DNA from: Blattamonas nauphoetae
Taxonomy: Eukaryota; Preaxostyla; Oxymonadida
NCBI GenBank assembly: GCA_033064195.1
Contig: JARBJD010000011.1
Location: forward strand, 124,001-188,000
Length of the DNA: 64,000 nt
Reading direction: 5' to 3'
Shown here: positions 45,671 through 56,123 of the stretch, piece by piece
How positions within the stretch are numbered: position 1 is the first letter of the stretch
How the letters are laid out: each line of letters starts with the position of its first letter
Translations under genes and position numbers: made by a program
Notes under the pieces: generated by a model
Databases searched by the model: none
Told to the model about the DNA's origin: nothing
What the model saw: only the letters and a program-made list of their open reading frames with translations

Positions 45671-47813
45671 TAGACCCAAACCGAATGAAGTATGGTTTTT
45701 TGAAATGTTAAGGTTGATGTAAATTTACGGGGGTTATTTTAAATATACGGTCGATAAATCTGAATGAAGTGACTTCTATTTGAATAGGGTACGATCCTAA
45801 TTGAATCGAAAGAGCTCTTTCAAAATAACACAGTTCTTTCAAAATAACCAAGTTCTTTCAAATTAAGACCCACAACAAAACATTTTTCCCAGTTTTCACT
45901 TATAATTCGCCTGAGATCCATTTATAAACATTCTCAGACAGTGTGTGTACGGGAAAAAGCGTGTTTTTTTTGTTTCAAGGACGATCAGTTGACCATCCCA
46001 TTCATTTTTTCCTTTTTCATTACCGACAGCTGATCTCCGAGAGACTCAACCAATATGTTAAGAAACGATGACATTGACTCCGTAATCTTACCATAATATC
46101 GTGAGTTGGTCTCCTCTTTCAATCAATCCTTTCAGAAATGTTTGATCTCTCGTAGCAAGAAGAAACACAGTGTTCAATCCTGAATTTAGCCCCCAGACAT
46201 CGGAACAGGCAATCATTTATGCATCGTCCAATCTCAATCACAAAAAATAAGACAGACAACGCTGAATTCTTCCGAGCAGAGGTGCCTTACAAAACTGGTT
46301 CAGAGCCAGAAGATGTGTGGATCTCTCCCAACCTCACACATCCCATCGCCCCACTTCCACAGTTCACTCATCTGCTGGACATTGCAACGTCGAGGATCTT
46401 CATCGGAATCACTTGGGACATTCTACACGTAGCATCTCATCACCAGAACCAGGTCGGCGGAGAGCGGGTTGATGGGAGCACGGGCGGTGTCTGGTCTCTC
46501 AATTGCTCTGATAGATTCCTCTTCACCGCCGCCGAGCGAGGGAGCCACACCATTCGATCACCACGTCCCAGAATTCGATTGTATGAAGAGCTCAGTCGAC
46601 AAAGCCCTTCTTCCGATTCGGAGGCTGTTGGATCCGACACTTTGCTTCTCTTCACAATGGCAGATCGAGTCAGGGAAGGAGCTGAAGCTGTCCAGTTTGT
46701 CAGAGAGCGATGGTCACCCTCTGCCACTTCCATGTCCACCGAATATATCACTGATCGAATCTCTCTTCACGCCATAACAATGTCATTGCCTCCCACTGAC
46801 AACAAACCACTCGCACAACACAAACACGTCCATTGTCACGATCCTCGTCTGGAAACATTGCTCAGGTCAATCGAATTGACTGACTCAGCCAATCAGAAGA
46901 CGGAGTCGGAAAGAGATGTCGAAGACAAGAAACAGACACAGACAGAGGGAGCTTGTGCAGGCGATCAAGGCGAAGAGGCAGCGGAAGCAGTTGGAGAGAA
47001 GACTTCACAAATGGTGGCACAAAACGAGGTCGCTGGAGGATGAAGAATTCGAGCGAGAACAGAAGGAACTGCTCGAACAGGAAAAATCGGAGAAGAAGAA
47101 AAGACACAATTCGAACGATCTTGTGTCGAGCGAGGAAGGGCTGAGTGGAGGAGATGACGACGACGACAAAGTGTTGGTTGGTTTGCAGGACACCGCTTTT
47201 AGAACAATTCCTCAACTGTTCCAACCATCGGAGGACGATGGCCTCAAAGAATAGTTGGGCGTGAAGGCTCCGATGGAGAACAAATACGTCGTCAAATCAA
47301 ACACTCTGCTGCCCATGCAAAGCCATCACATCTCACACCAAACCTGCTCAGTGCTCATTGTGAATAGGCTGGTCATCTGCTGACAGTCCATGTGGACATC
47401 AAACTCTGAAAGTTGACCATTCTGATCACCAGATTGACCTCATTCATTCCGAAGGAGCGTCGTGGTTGGAGAACAGTTCTATTTTTCACGATTTCTTATT
47501 TCGCTGTACAGTTTTTCTTTTTTCATGTGTCCTGCATATGTGCAATCTGTAGCTGATCAAAACATGACAGAGAACAGTGTCCATTCCTGTTAGAAAAAGA
47601 CTCAGAAGGAATGAAAAGTGAAGTGGGGCGGATCTGAAGTGATGCCACCAAAGTGATTAATTTCGAACATTTCAACATTTTCCATCGTTCTCATCACATT
47701 TTGTCACTTCTGGTACGCTTTTGAGATATCTTTGAATTAGATAATGACGAAAGGGAGTTCAAAAAATGTTATGGTGCCTTATTTAAAATAAGTTTGGCCT
47801 TTCTGAAATAAGT
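45671..47813 (+). repeat. Left arm of the 2.1-kb inverted repeat
   Basis: Pairs with 47913-52883 (minus the hAT insertion). The outer 260 bp are AT-rich with repeated 'TTTCAAAATAAC'-like motifs; the inner part carries the captured-gene frames. Confidence 0.9.
46219..47254 (+). pseudogene. Captured gene fragment in left palindrome arm
   Basis: An open frame of 274 codons (46219-47043) overlaps one of 112 codons (46916-47254). The second encodes a charged helix (QRKQLERRLHKWWHKTRSLE, then EFEREQKELLEQEKSEKKKR) and ends in an acidic DDDDDK patch. Within the first frame, a different register (46469-46777) looks equally protein-like, so this seems to be a host-derived coding fragment with register changes rather than an intact gene. 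The motif HDPRLE resembles HDPRLN in the gene at 53541-55004, which may hint at a common source family. Function unknown. Confidence 0.45.
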
Positions 47814-48471
47814 AGACCCAAACTGAATGAAGTATGGTATTTTAAAACAAGTGGGTATATTTGAATAGAACTATGGGAAATTTGAAATAACTAAGTTATT
47901 TTGAAATACGCCACTTATTTCAGAAAGGCCAAACTTATTTTAAATAAGGCACCATAACATTTTTTGAACTCCCTTTCGTCATTATCTAATTCAAAGATAT
48001 CTCAAAAGCGTACCAGAAGTGACAAAATGTGATGAGAACGATGGAAAATGTTGAAATGTTCGAAATTAATCACTTTGGTGGCATCACTTCAGATCCGCCC
48101 CACTTCACTTTTCATTCCTTCTGAGTCTTTTTCTAACAGGAATGGACACTGTTCTCTGTCATGTTTTGATCAGCTACAGATTGCACATATGCAGGACACA
48201 TGAAAAAAGAAAAACTGTACAGCGAAATAAGAAATCGTGAAAAATAGAACTGTTCTCCAACCACGACGCTCCTTCGGAATGAATGAGGTCAATCTGGTGA
48301 TCAGAATGGTCAACTTTCAGAGTTTGATGTCCACATGGACTGTCAGCAGATGACCAGCCTATTCACAATGAGCACTGAGCAGGTTTGGTGTGAGATGTGA
48401 TGGCTTTGCATGGGCAGCAGAGTGTTTGATTTGACGACGTATTTGTTCTCCATCGGAGCCTTCACGCCCAA
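47255..48471. other. Central AT-rich part of the palindrome
   Basis: No gene seen. It holds the inner halves of both arms and the 99-bp centre. Confidence 0.5.
47814..47912 (+). repeat. 99-bp centre of the palindrome, copy 1 of a terminal-like unit
   Basis: Begins (T)AGACCCAAACTGAATGAAG, nearly the same as the outer ends of the arms, and ends ATACGCC. It recurs inverted at 52884-52984 with only a few differences. Confidence 0.8.
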
Positions 48472-49507
48472 CTATTCTTTGAGGCCATCGTCCTCCGATG
48501 GTTGGAACAGTTGAGGAATTGTTCTAAAAGCGGTGTCCTGCAAACCAACCAACACTTTGTCGTCGTCGTCATCTCCTCCACTCAGCCCTTCCTCGCTCGA
48601 CACAAGATCGTTCGAATTGTGTCTTTTCTTCTTCTCCGATTTTTCCTGTTCGAGCAGTTCCTTCTGTTCTCGCTCGAATTCTTCATCCTCCAGCGACCTC
48701 GTTTTGTGCCACCATTTGTGAAGTCTTCTCTCCAACTGCTTCCGCTGCCTCTTCGCCTTGATCGCCTGCACAAGCTCCCTCTGTCTGTGTCTGTTTCTTG
48801 TCTTCGACATCTCTTTCCGACTCCGTCTTCTGATTGGCTGAGTCAGTCAATTCGACTGACCTGAGCAATGTTTCCAGACGAGGATCGTGACAATGGACGT
48901 GTTTGTGTTGTGCGAGTGGTTTGTTGTCAGTGGGAGGCAATGACATTGTTATGGCGTGAAGAGAGATTCGATCAGTGATATATTCGGTGGACATGGAAGT
49001 GGCAGAGGGTGACCATCGCTCTCTGACAAACTGGACAGCTTCAGCTCCTTCCCTGACTCGATCTGCCATTGTGAAGAGAAGCAAAGTGTCGGATCCAACA
49101 GCCTCCGAATCGGAAGAAGGGCTTTGTCGACTGAGCTCTTCATACAATCGAATTCTGGGACGTGGTGATCGAATGGTGTGGCTCCCTCGCTCGGCGGCGG
49201 TGAAGAGGAATCTATCAGAGCAATTGAGAGACCAGACACCGCCCGTGCTCCCATCAACCCGCTCTCCGCCGACCTGGTTCTGGTGATGAGATGCTACGTG
49301 TAGAATGTCCCAAGTGATTCCGATGAAGATCCTCGACGTTGCAATGTCCAGCAGATGAGTGAACTGTGGAAGTGGGGCGATGGGATGTGTGAGGTTGGGA
49401 GAGATCCACACATCTTCTGGCTCTGAACCAGTTTTGTAAGGCACCTCTGCTCGGAAGAATTCAGCGTTGTCTGTCTTATTTTTTGTGATTGAGATTGGAC
49501 GATGCAT
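48472..49507 (-). pseudogene. Captured gene fragment in right palindrome arm
   Basis: Mirror image of the left-arm fragment with the same two overlapping frames, and one residue difference (Ile to Val in LLRS-I/V-ELTDSA). It carries no additional information on function. Confidence 0.45.
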
Positions 49508-50584
49508 AAATGATTGCCTGTTCCGATGTCTGGGGGCTAAATTCAGGATTGAACACTGTGTTTCTTCTTGCTACGAGAGATCAAACATTTCTGAAAGGAT
49601 TGATTGAAAGAGGAGACCAACTCACGATATTATGGTAAGATTACGGAGTCAATGTCATCGTTTCTTAACATATTGGTTGAGTCTCTCGGAGATCAGCTGT
49701 CGGTAATGAAAAAGGAAAAAATGAATGGGATGGTCAACTGATCGTCCTTGAAACAAAAAAAACACGCTTTTTCCCGTACACACACTGTCTGAGATAGGGA
49801 TGAGCAACGGACGGACAAAACCACGTTCTCCTCGGACATCGGACAGAGACCCTGTCCAAGTCGGAAAGAAGTGTTTCTTGTGGCTTAAATAGACGTGATT
49901 GACACTCAATTTTTCCTCCAATTCATCCAAGATGTTAATTTTGTTCAGATTTTGTCTTTCAAAAAAATCAAAAACGAGTATTAGAGAATTCGGACAAAAA
50001 TCCCATAAATTGCCGAATTGTCCTGGCCTGTCCGATCTTGGACATGAGCTCATTTGGTGAAAAAAAGAGTCGTCTGAATTTCTTCACGAGGCATTTATGA
50101 TCATTTGGAAACGGACAATCGTGTCCAGTCCTGGACAGGTCCGGATCGTCCTCCCCATCGGATGGTGACTTCGACTCACATTTTCTCTCAGAGACCATTA
50201 CATCGCAATTCGAATTCCCTTGTCCATTCCACACTTCTTTTATCCAATTGTCACTCATTGCTGTCTCCATTGAATTTCAAACTTGTGGAGATCTCCACAA
50301 TTCACACTTTGCCCATCTCCTCACTCTCGATGATGTCACACTGAATTGACACATGGAAAATGAACAATATCAGTATTCATTTTTATTATCGTTTCACTCT
50401 TCTCTACCTCTTTCTCTTCATTTGTCTGTAATAGATGATAAGATCTTTCTCCAATCAGAAATGGACATAAATAGAAGAAATCTGGATCACAAACAACATC
50501 AGTATGCATCTTTTTCTTTCTCCACTCATCTTCATCGATTAGTCTCATTACACGCCTCCTCTTTTCTTCCAAACAAAACGCAGA

Positions 50585-50759
50585 AGATCAAGGACATCAC
50601 ATTCCCGACACTGTCCACAATTCTGCTTTTCTCATTGTCAGTTCATTATCTGAAGGAAAGGTTCACATCTTCAGACTCGACACAATGTCTAATTCACTCA
50701 CAATCGAGAACCGCCTTGAGATCAAACTGAAGGAGTCTCTGAACATCACAGCATATTTT
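50585..50759 (+). pseudogene. Short WD-repeat-like coding fragment inside the hAT element
   Basis: The plus strand reads NSAFLIVSSLSEGKVHIFRL, DTMSNSLTIENRLEIKL and a stop. KVHIFRLD resembles a WD/beta-propeller strand. Too short for a family call; probably captured host DNA. Confidence 0.25.
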
Positions 50760-51139
50760 TGAAAAGCGGAGACACGGAACGGATCCTCTTATCATGCACG
50801 CGGGACATGTCGTGTTCAGCAGGTCTTATTCATGCGTCAAATTACAGAACGAGAGTAATCGGTTCATTCAAAACCAGCTTCCAAGGATTTGGCGGATGAT
50901 GAACTTCTTCTTGATCAATCTCCGAAACGAACCGTGAAGTGCGACTATGTCAACACTCCATTATTCTGTTCGGATTCGCAATCGATGAGGAGCCGACCCC
51001 AGAAAAATGCAACAATCAGGACGGATTTCCACGCGTACTCGACTTAAACAACCATCAATTTCATGCGCAACAGTACCTAGTCTCATCTACCACGCTGAAT
51101 CTTTGAGGAAAACGAACAAGAATCTGTCACATATAGTCG

Positions 51140-51660
51140 GTGGACGAAACTCATCATCATGAGTCTCTGACGGGGAAGAACAAAGCCAACCACCATGACG
51201 AAAGGACAAACTTCATATTTATCTTCACACACTGCTCGATTTTGGTATCATTGATGATAATTGATTGCGGATGGATGGGAACATCGGCTGGAAAACTCTC
51301 TAACTCCAACGTGACTGTCTCGTCGAGTACGATCATCTCAAATCCTGAATGTTCCCCATTTATGATTGTCTGTTCTGAGGGGAACGATGACAGTTCGATT
51401 TCGATCATTGACGTTGTTCACAGATCGAGTGAACTTCGGACGCTCCTTCCTCTGACAGCCATTTCGTCACTCAACCATCTCGACTCCTCCCAACCGTCCT
51501 GCTCTGAGATGAACTCTGATGTCTCCGTCAGTTGCTCCGGTCTCTCGATCGACGATGCGTCCCTCGTTCTTGGATCTGGTCGTCTCCTCTCTATCCCGAA
51601 AACACCGACCGACCATCCGCACATTTGTCGTCTCCTTCAACAGGCGCGGGGTATTTGACA
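51140..51660 (+). pseudogene. Beta-helix-family-like coding fragment inside the hAT element
   Basis: An open frame of about 172 codons. It includes SEMNSDVSVSCSGLSIDDAS, LVLGSGRLLSIPKTPTDHPH and ICRLLQQ, which I recall, without a search, as a block of the same oxymonad beta-helix protein family seen at 43756-44065. It ends where the minisatellite begins. Probably captured by the transposon. Confidence 0.4.
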
Positions 51661-51702
51661 TCCCTGCTGTCAATGCCTGAAGAATCAATGGAATCGTTCC
51701 CC

Positions 51703-52318
51703 ACCCCTCACCTCGTGTGATCATCCCCTCCCTTCACCTCGTGTGATCATCCCTCCCTCACCTCGTGTGATCATCCCCTCCCCCTCACCTCGTGTGATCA
51801 TCCCCTCCCCTCACCTCGTGTGATCATCCCCTCCCCTCACCTCGTGTGATCATCCCCTCCCCTCACCTCGTGTGATCATCCCTCCCCTCACCTCGTGTGA
51901 TCATCCCCTCCCTTCACCTCGTGTGATCATCCCCTCCCTTCACCTCGTGTGATCATCCCCTCCCCTCACCACGTGTGATCATCCCCTCCCCTCACCTCGT
52001 GTGATCATCCCCTCCCTCACCTCGTGTGATCATCCCCTCCCCCTCACCTCGTGTGATCATCCCCTCCCTTCACCTCGTGTGATCATCCCCTCCCCCTCAC
52101 CTCGTGTGATCATCCCCTCCCTTCACCTCGTGTGATCATCCCCTCCCTTCACCTCGTGTGATCATCCCCTCCCTTCACCTCGTGTGATCATCCCCTCCCT
52201 TCACCTCGTGTGATCATCCCCTCCCCTCACCTCGTGTGATCATCCCCTCCCCTCACCTCGTGTGATCATCCCCTCCCCTCACCTCGTGTGATCATCCCCT
52301 CCCCTCACCTCGTGTACT
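51703..52318 (+). repeat. Minisatellite, about 24 copies of a 23-27 bp unit
   Basis: A nearly perfect tandem array of CACCTCGTGTGATCATCCCC plus a variable C/T-rich tail (mostly 26 bp per unit). Variation is mainly in the number of C and T in the tail; one unit has CCACGTG. Strongly C/T-biased on the plus strand. It lies inside the hAT-like element near its right end. Confidence 0.95.
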
Positions 52319-52557
52319 CATTCCCTCCTGCCCCTTCGCACGGTCATCACAGCCTATCCACACTCCAAAACGTCACTTTCCCACCTCATCCTCTTAAATT
52401 ACTTTTTCTTCCTCATCTTCACGCATCCACATGTAACCTTCCTATTTCACTCTTATTGTTTTCGTCATCAATTTATTAATTCCTGGGTTTAGTCGTGACA
52501 GAAAGAATTGGTTGATCAAGCCCATTGTTGCGACTTACGAGTGGTGACCTCCTAATT
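52319..52557. other. Right subterminal region of the hAT-like element
   Basis: AT-rich DNA without a supported frame, followed by a 12-bp stem hairpin (AGGCGCTGTCCG with its complement, loop AGGA) at 52558-52585 close to the end. Confidence 0.5.
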
Positions 52558-52883
52558 AGGCGCTGTCCGAGGACGGACAGCGCCTCACCTTGTCCGGACA
52601 ATTGCTCCTCACTAGTCTGAGAATGTTTATAAATGGATCTCAGGCGAATTATAAGTGAAAACTGGGAAAAATGTTTTGTTGTGGGTCTTAATTTGAAAGA
52701 ACTTGGTTATTTTGAAAGAACTGTGTTATTTTGAAAGAGCTCTTTCGATTCAATTAGGATCGTACCCTATTCAAATAGAAGTCACTTCATTCAGATTTAT
52801 CGACCGTATATTTAAAATAACCCCCGTAAATTTACATCAACCTTAACATTTCAAAAAACCATACTTCATTCGGTTTGGGTCTA

Positions 52884-52984
52884 GTGGCGTATTTCAAAAT
52901 AACTTAATTATTTCAAATTTCCCATAGTTCTATTCAAATATACCCACTTGTTTTAAAATACCATACTTCATTCAGTTTGGGTCT
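52884..52984 (-). repeat. Second copy of the 99-bp unit outside the right arm
   Basis: Reverse complement of the palindrome centre, directly abutting the outer end of the right arm and followed by TAGTGATAG. The unit and the arm end share their first 30 bp or so, so the right side carries two tandem terminal sequences and the left only one. Confidence 0.8.
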
Positions 52985-53087
52985 AGTGATAGACGCATCA
53001 GACCCATCAACTGTTTTAAAGGGTCGATCGTGGCCACTTTCGAAAGATTGGCTTCCTCTCAATACTTTCAGAAAGAACACAGTGAAA

Positions 53088-53540
53088 ACGGTTCATGTCT
53101 CCAGCAAGACAATATTCACAGCTCCCAGCAACTGGGTCATGAGTCCGTTGTTGTCTTCATTCCAACTCCGAAGGATGGTGTGAAATCAGTCAGCCTCGTC
53201 TCCGTCACACCCGCCATTCACTGTTTTTTGGATTTGTTCCTGGCGCGTTTGTTTCACGTCGTGTTCTTCTTCAGCCGACAAATCCAGTTCTGCCTCTCGT
53301 TCATCCTACTCCCTCAACGCTCGATCAAACGGATCTTTCATCGCTCTCAAGTCTTTTTCACACTGCTCTGTCAGGTCTTCGTCGATTTTGTGCATCTACT
53401 CTTCGCAGCTGCTCTGAAGTAGCTCCATTTGTGTCAACTGCTGGGCGGCGCTTTTTGCTGACCCTTCCCTCTCGTCCCGTCGCTGTTCGGCGTATTTCAT
53501 AACGTCATCCAGCGCAGACGCCTTTCGTTCACTTCTTCGT
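53088..53540 (-). pseudogene. Decayed C-terminal coiled-coil part of the gene above
   Basis: The minus strand in one register reads RRSERKASALDDVMKYAEQR, QQLTQMELLQSSCEE, a TAG, then DEDLTEQCEKDLRAMKDPFD, RALRE, a TAG (probably once TGG), DEREAELDLSAEEEHDVKQT, a TGA, and NGLMTQLLGAVNIVLLET. Three in-frame stops and a register change relative to the 487-residue frame show decay. Confidence 0.5.
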
Positions 53541-55004
53541 CTACACAGCTTCTGCTTCGGCCTCGTTGAAGGCGTCGTTCGAGACTTGGTTCAGACGAGG
53601 GTCGTGTCTGTCCACAATCAGCATTGTCTCCATCCGCTGTGGATTCTGCGTCAGATTGAACGATGTTGCGTGGAATGCCTCGTTGAAGAGCATCAAGAAC
53701 GCTGCGAGGGAGTAGTGAAGGAGCGTGTGGAGCTCAGCATCGTGTCCGACGTTGTATCCTTTCCGAGCAGCGCTCATGTCGAACGTGAACTGCTGCGTCG
53801 AGTCGAGGACAACTGAGAGCGGGATGGTGTCTAGAATCTGCGTTGGATCGACAATTCGTTCCTCGCTCGCTTTCTCGTTCGGCGATGCTCGATTCGTGCC
53901 CAAGTTGAGCAGCCGCGTGAAGTCATCGCAGACAGGCGGGATGAGGAGCGACAGCGAGTGTGTGATGATCTGCACAGACACGAGGAGCATCCGCTGTCTC
54001 CGCTGCGTGAGTGTCGGCATCGTCTGCGGCGGCGAAGGAAGCAGCACGCCAGACTCCCACTCCTCGTTCTCCGGCGGAGGCGTCGGCACAGGCGTGGATG
54101 GTCCTGGCGACGGTGAGTCTAACGGCGGAGGAGGCGGTTCGGAGTCGGAGTCGTCGCTTTCGAAGCGGGTGGCTGGATATTGGACAATTGCGAGCCTCAT
54201 GTCGCCCGAGATCTCGTCGGTGATGTTGTCGTCCAGAGGATGTGTGCTTCGTCCTGCGGTGAATTGTTGCGGAGTGGCAGGAGTGGGCTGGCGGACGATG
54301 CTCATTCGGAGGTACGGGCGCGGATTGAACAGTCGCAGTGGCGGGCTTGCTGTTAGACTGGTCCGAGTAGTCGGCGAGAGAACACGTGCTAGTTCAGCTT
54401 TCTGGTCGTTCTCTTTCAGAAGGAGGAGATAGCTGTCGTCAACAAGAGTGAAGAATTCTGAAGCTGACTGAGTCTGGTGGCTGTTCGTCGGGCTCTTGAA
54501 GACGTTCGGAAGATCAAACTTGGACTTGAATTCCTTCCTCAGCGGGCCTGCCGATTTGTGCCCCTTCGAGGACGAGAGTGACTGCTGCTTAGTGAGGTTC
54601 TCGAAGGAGAGCATGATGAAGGAGAGGATGTGGAAGAGTGTCGATGTGAAGCTGGCGAGGAATTGCTGCGAGAAGGGTGTCTTGAGGATGTCCGAATTTA
54701 TCTGACGCTGCGTCAGAACGTCCAAATACCCGACGAGCAGCGGGGAGAACACGATGTAGTACAATCGGTGCAGAATGATGACGCCGTCCTCGTCCACAAA
54801 CTGTTCGATGAGCGAGCGTTCATTTGGTCCGAGTGGGTGTAGCAGCGAGACGGAGAGGACTGCGTGGAGGTAGTGCAGCAGAGGCGACTTGAGGAACAGG
54901 AGGAAGAGGGAGTCGCTGAACAGATCCTGGGATCTCGGATTAGGAGGAAAGGCTGTTAAGTGCGTGAAGTATGAAATTGATGATGAAGACGTTGCGGCGT
55001 TCAT
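53541..55004 (-). CDS. Unknown protein, 5' part of a decayed gene carried by the 15.3-kb element
   Basis: An open frame of 487 residues. The N-terminal 150 or so are rich in hydrophobic helices (SLFLLFLKSPLLHYLHAVLS, FLASFTSTLFHILSFIML). A Pro/Ser-rich linker follows (SEPPPPPLDSPSPGP), then a second hydrophobic helical part (RMLLVSVQIITHSLSLLIPP) and MLIVDRHDPRLN. I do not recognise it. Coiled-coil coding continues in another register downstream (53088-53540) with in-frame stops, so the gene was once longer. Codon use looks normal for the window. It could be host cargo or a gene of the transposon itself; I cannot tell which. Confidence 0.45.
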   Translation of the reverse strand: MNAATSSSSISYFTHLTAFPPNPRSQDLFSDSLFLLFLKSPLLHYLHAVLSVSLLHPLGPNERSLIEQFVDEDGVIILHRLYYIVFSPLLVGYLDVLTQRQINSDILKTPFSQQFLASFTSTLFHILSFIMLSFENLTKQQSLSSSKGHKSAGPLRKEFKSKFDLPNVFKSPTNSHQTQSASEFFTLVDDSYLLLLKENDQKAELARVLSPTTRTSLTASPPLRLFNPRPYLRMSIVRQPTPATPQQFTAGRSTHPLDDNITDEISGDMRLAIVQYPATRFESDDSDSEPPPPPLDSPSPGPSTPVPTPPPENEEWESGVLLPSPPQTMPTLTQRRQRMLLVSVQIITHSLSLLIPPVCDDFTRLLNLGTNRASPNEKASEERIVDPTQILDTIPLSVVLDSTQQFTFDMSAARKGYNVGHDAELHTLLHYSLAAFLMLFNEAFHATSFNLTQNPQRMETMLIVDRHDPRLNQVSNDAFNEAEAEAV

Positions 55005-55295
55005 CTGACGTTCACTTGTCCATTGTTTGTTTTCATAATCACGAAGAATGTTGATTCCAGTTCAAATTGCGTAGAAATGCGTCTTGACTTGATCATATTG
55101 TTTTTGAGAGACTGTCTTTTCTTCTTTAGTCTCGTGGACGAAAACATCGTTCAATGACGTCAGTTTAATTCCATCTTCAATTACAGCTGGCATTTTCTCG
55201 CTTATTCACATCAGTTCAGTTTTGATGAGGCCGGTTTCTTTGTCTTCTTCTCCTGCACTCACAGCAACAACAAAAACGGACGAAGTCAACAGAGA
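55005..55295. other. Spacer inside the 15.3-kb element
   Basis: 291 bp between two minus-strand frames. No supported frame or repeat seen. Confidence 0.3.
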
Positions 55296-55712
55296 TCAAT
55301 GAGTAGCAGCTTGAGAATCAGTGTGGAATTGTGGGTTGAAATCTCTTTCAAGTTCTTGCCAGATTCGTTCGGGATCCTTCTTTGGGAAGATATGGATCAG
55401 ATGCGCCGGTGAGTCTTCGAACAGCCAACTCAGAGAAGTCTCCTTGTTTTCATTGGGGTTGAAAAGGTTCATTGGGGGTTGTTCCTCTTTCCGTCCGACA
55501 ATTGCTCCCATCTTGTTTGACACTCGCACTGCCAGCAGTTTTCGTTGTTTAGTCCGCCCAGCCAAGTTTCTTGTCCATCCACCCATCTTTAATGTCGTCT
55601 CCAAACGTGATTCCTCAAACGGCCTCCATATTCCCACAGATCCTGTCATCGCGAGCGAGATGTTGGAGATCTGATCACTAATTGATTCTTGTCGCAATAA
55701 TGAACGTGGCAC
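55296..55712 (-). CDS. Hypothetical 138-residue protein
   Basis: An open frame starting MPRSLLRQESISDQISNISL, with a basic middle (MGGWTRNLAGRTKQRKLLAV) and a C-terminal part containing LIHIFPKKDPERIWQELERD. No family recognised; whether it is expressed is unknown. It lies between the decayed gene and the DIRS-type element. Confidence 0.35.
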   Translation of the reverse strand: MPRSLLRQESISDQISNISLAMTGSVGIWRPFEESRLETTLKMGGWTRNLAGRTKQRKLLAVRVSNKMGAIVGRKEEQPPMNLFNPNENKETSLSWLFEDSPAHLIHIFPKKDPERIWQELERDFNPQFHTDSQAATH

Positions 55713-56123
55713 GACTTAGAAGGCATCGAAATTGTTTAAAACATTCATTAAAGTCATATATGATGAGTAGAATCAGATCTGGGGCGTCATGAAACAATTG
55801 AGGATCAAACTTGGAAGAGAAGTGATTGTCGACTTATTGAGAATTGTATTTCGAGGCCTGTAGGAGTTTGATGCATTTGAGACTGATAGGTTATTGTGAA
55901 AAGTCACCAGAGTCGAGAAAGATGATCAGGAGAGACCATTCACTCTTCAGTGATTGTCGACGAATGGCTTTCTCTGTTCGGGATGAAGAAAGTTTGAGTA
56001 ATTTTCCTGTGAATTGATCTTAAATGAAGAAAGAATGAGTTACTTTTTGGCTTTTTTGGAGTTTTGGTTCCGTGAAGTGATCCCCCCTTTGTTACTCCTT
56101 TTTATTGATCTTCACGTATAAGA

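Larger units (their letters stand above)
49795..52614. mobile_element. Non-autonomous hAT-like DNA transposon inserted in the right palindrome arm
   Basis: The left end reads TAGGGATGAGCAACGGACGG and the right end, on the opposite strand, TAGTGAGGAGCAATTGTCCGG. Both fit the hAT terminal pattern (YAGNGNNGRGCAA). A perfect 8-bp duplication GTCTGAGA flanks it at 49787-49794 and 52615-52622, as expected for hAT. Removing it restores the palindrome arm exactly. The 2820-bp interior has no transposase; it carries fragments of host-like coding sequence, a minisatellite and a subterminal 12-bp hairpin (52558-52585). GGAC/GTCC motifs are scattered near both ends and may be transposase sites (inference). 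Confidence 0.85.
47913..52883 (-). repeat. Right arm of the 2.1-kb inverted repeat, split by a hAT-like element
   Basis: Positions 47913-49794 and 52623-52883 together form the complete reverse complement of the left arm. The break coincides with the hAT-like element and its 8-bp duplication. Confidence 0.9.
45671..52983. mobile_element. Foldback (palindromic) DNA element with 2143-bp arms
   Basis: Left arm 45671-47813 and right arm 47913-49794 plus 52623-52883 are inverted copies of exactly equal length (2143 bp each), with a 99-bp centre at 47814-47912. The right arm is split by a later hAT-like insertion. The long open frame in the arms differs by one residue between copies, so they are very young or kept alike by gene conversion. 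The outer ends read TAGACCCAAACCGAATGAAG, and a TA flanks both sides, consistent with a TA target duplication. No transposase is seen. An assembly artefact must be excluded for such a palindrome, but the hAT insertion in one arm only argues that the two arms are really distinct loci. Confidence 0.8.

Noticed and set aside
51703-52318. CRISPR array
   Set aside because: Units are contiguous with no unique spacers; it is a tandem minisatellite in a eukaryotic transposon.
53227-53400. TAG as a sense codon (alternative code) to explain stops in the coiled-coil tail
   Set aside because: Intact genes here use TAA, TAG and TGA as stops (POLE ends in TAG), and a TGA and a register change also interrupt the same tail, so decay is the better reading.
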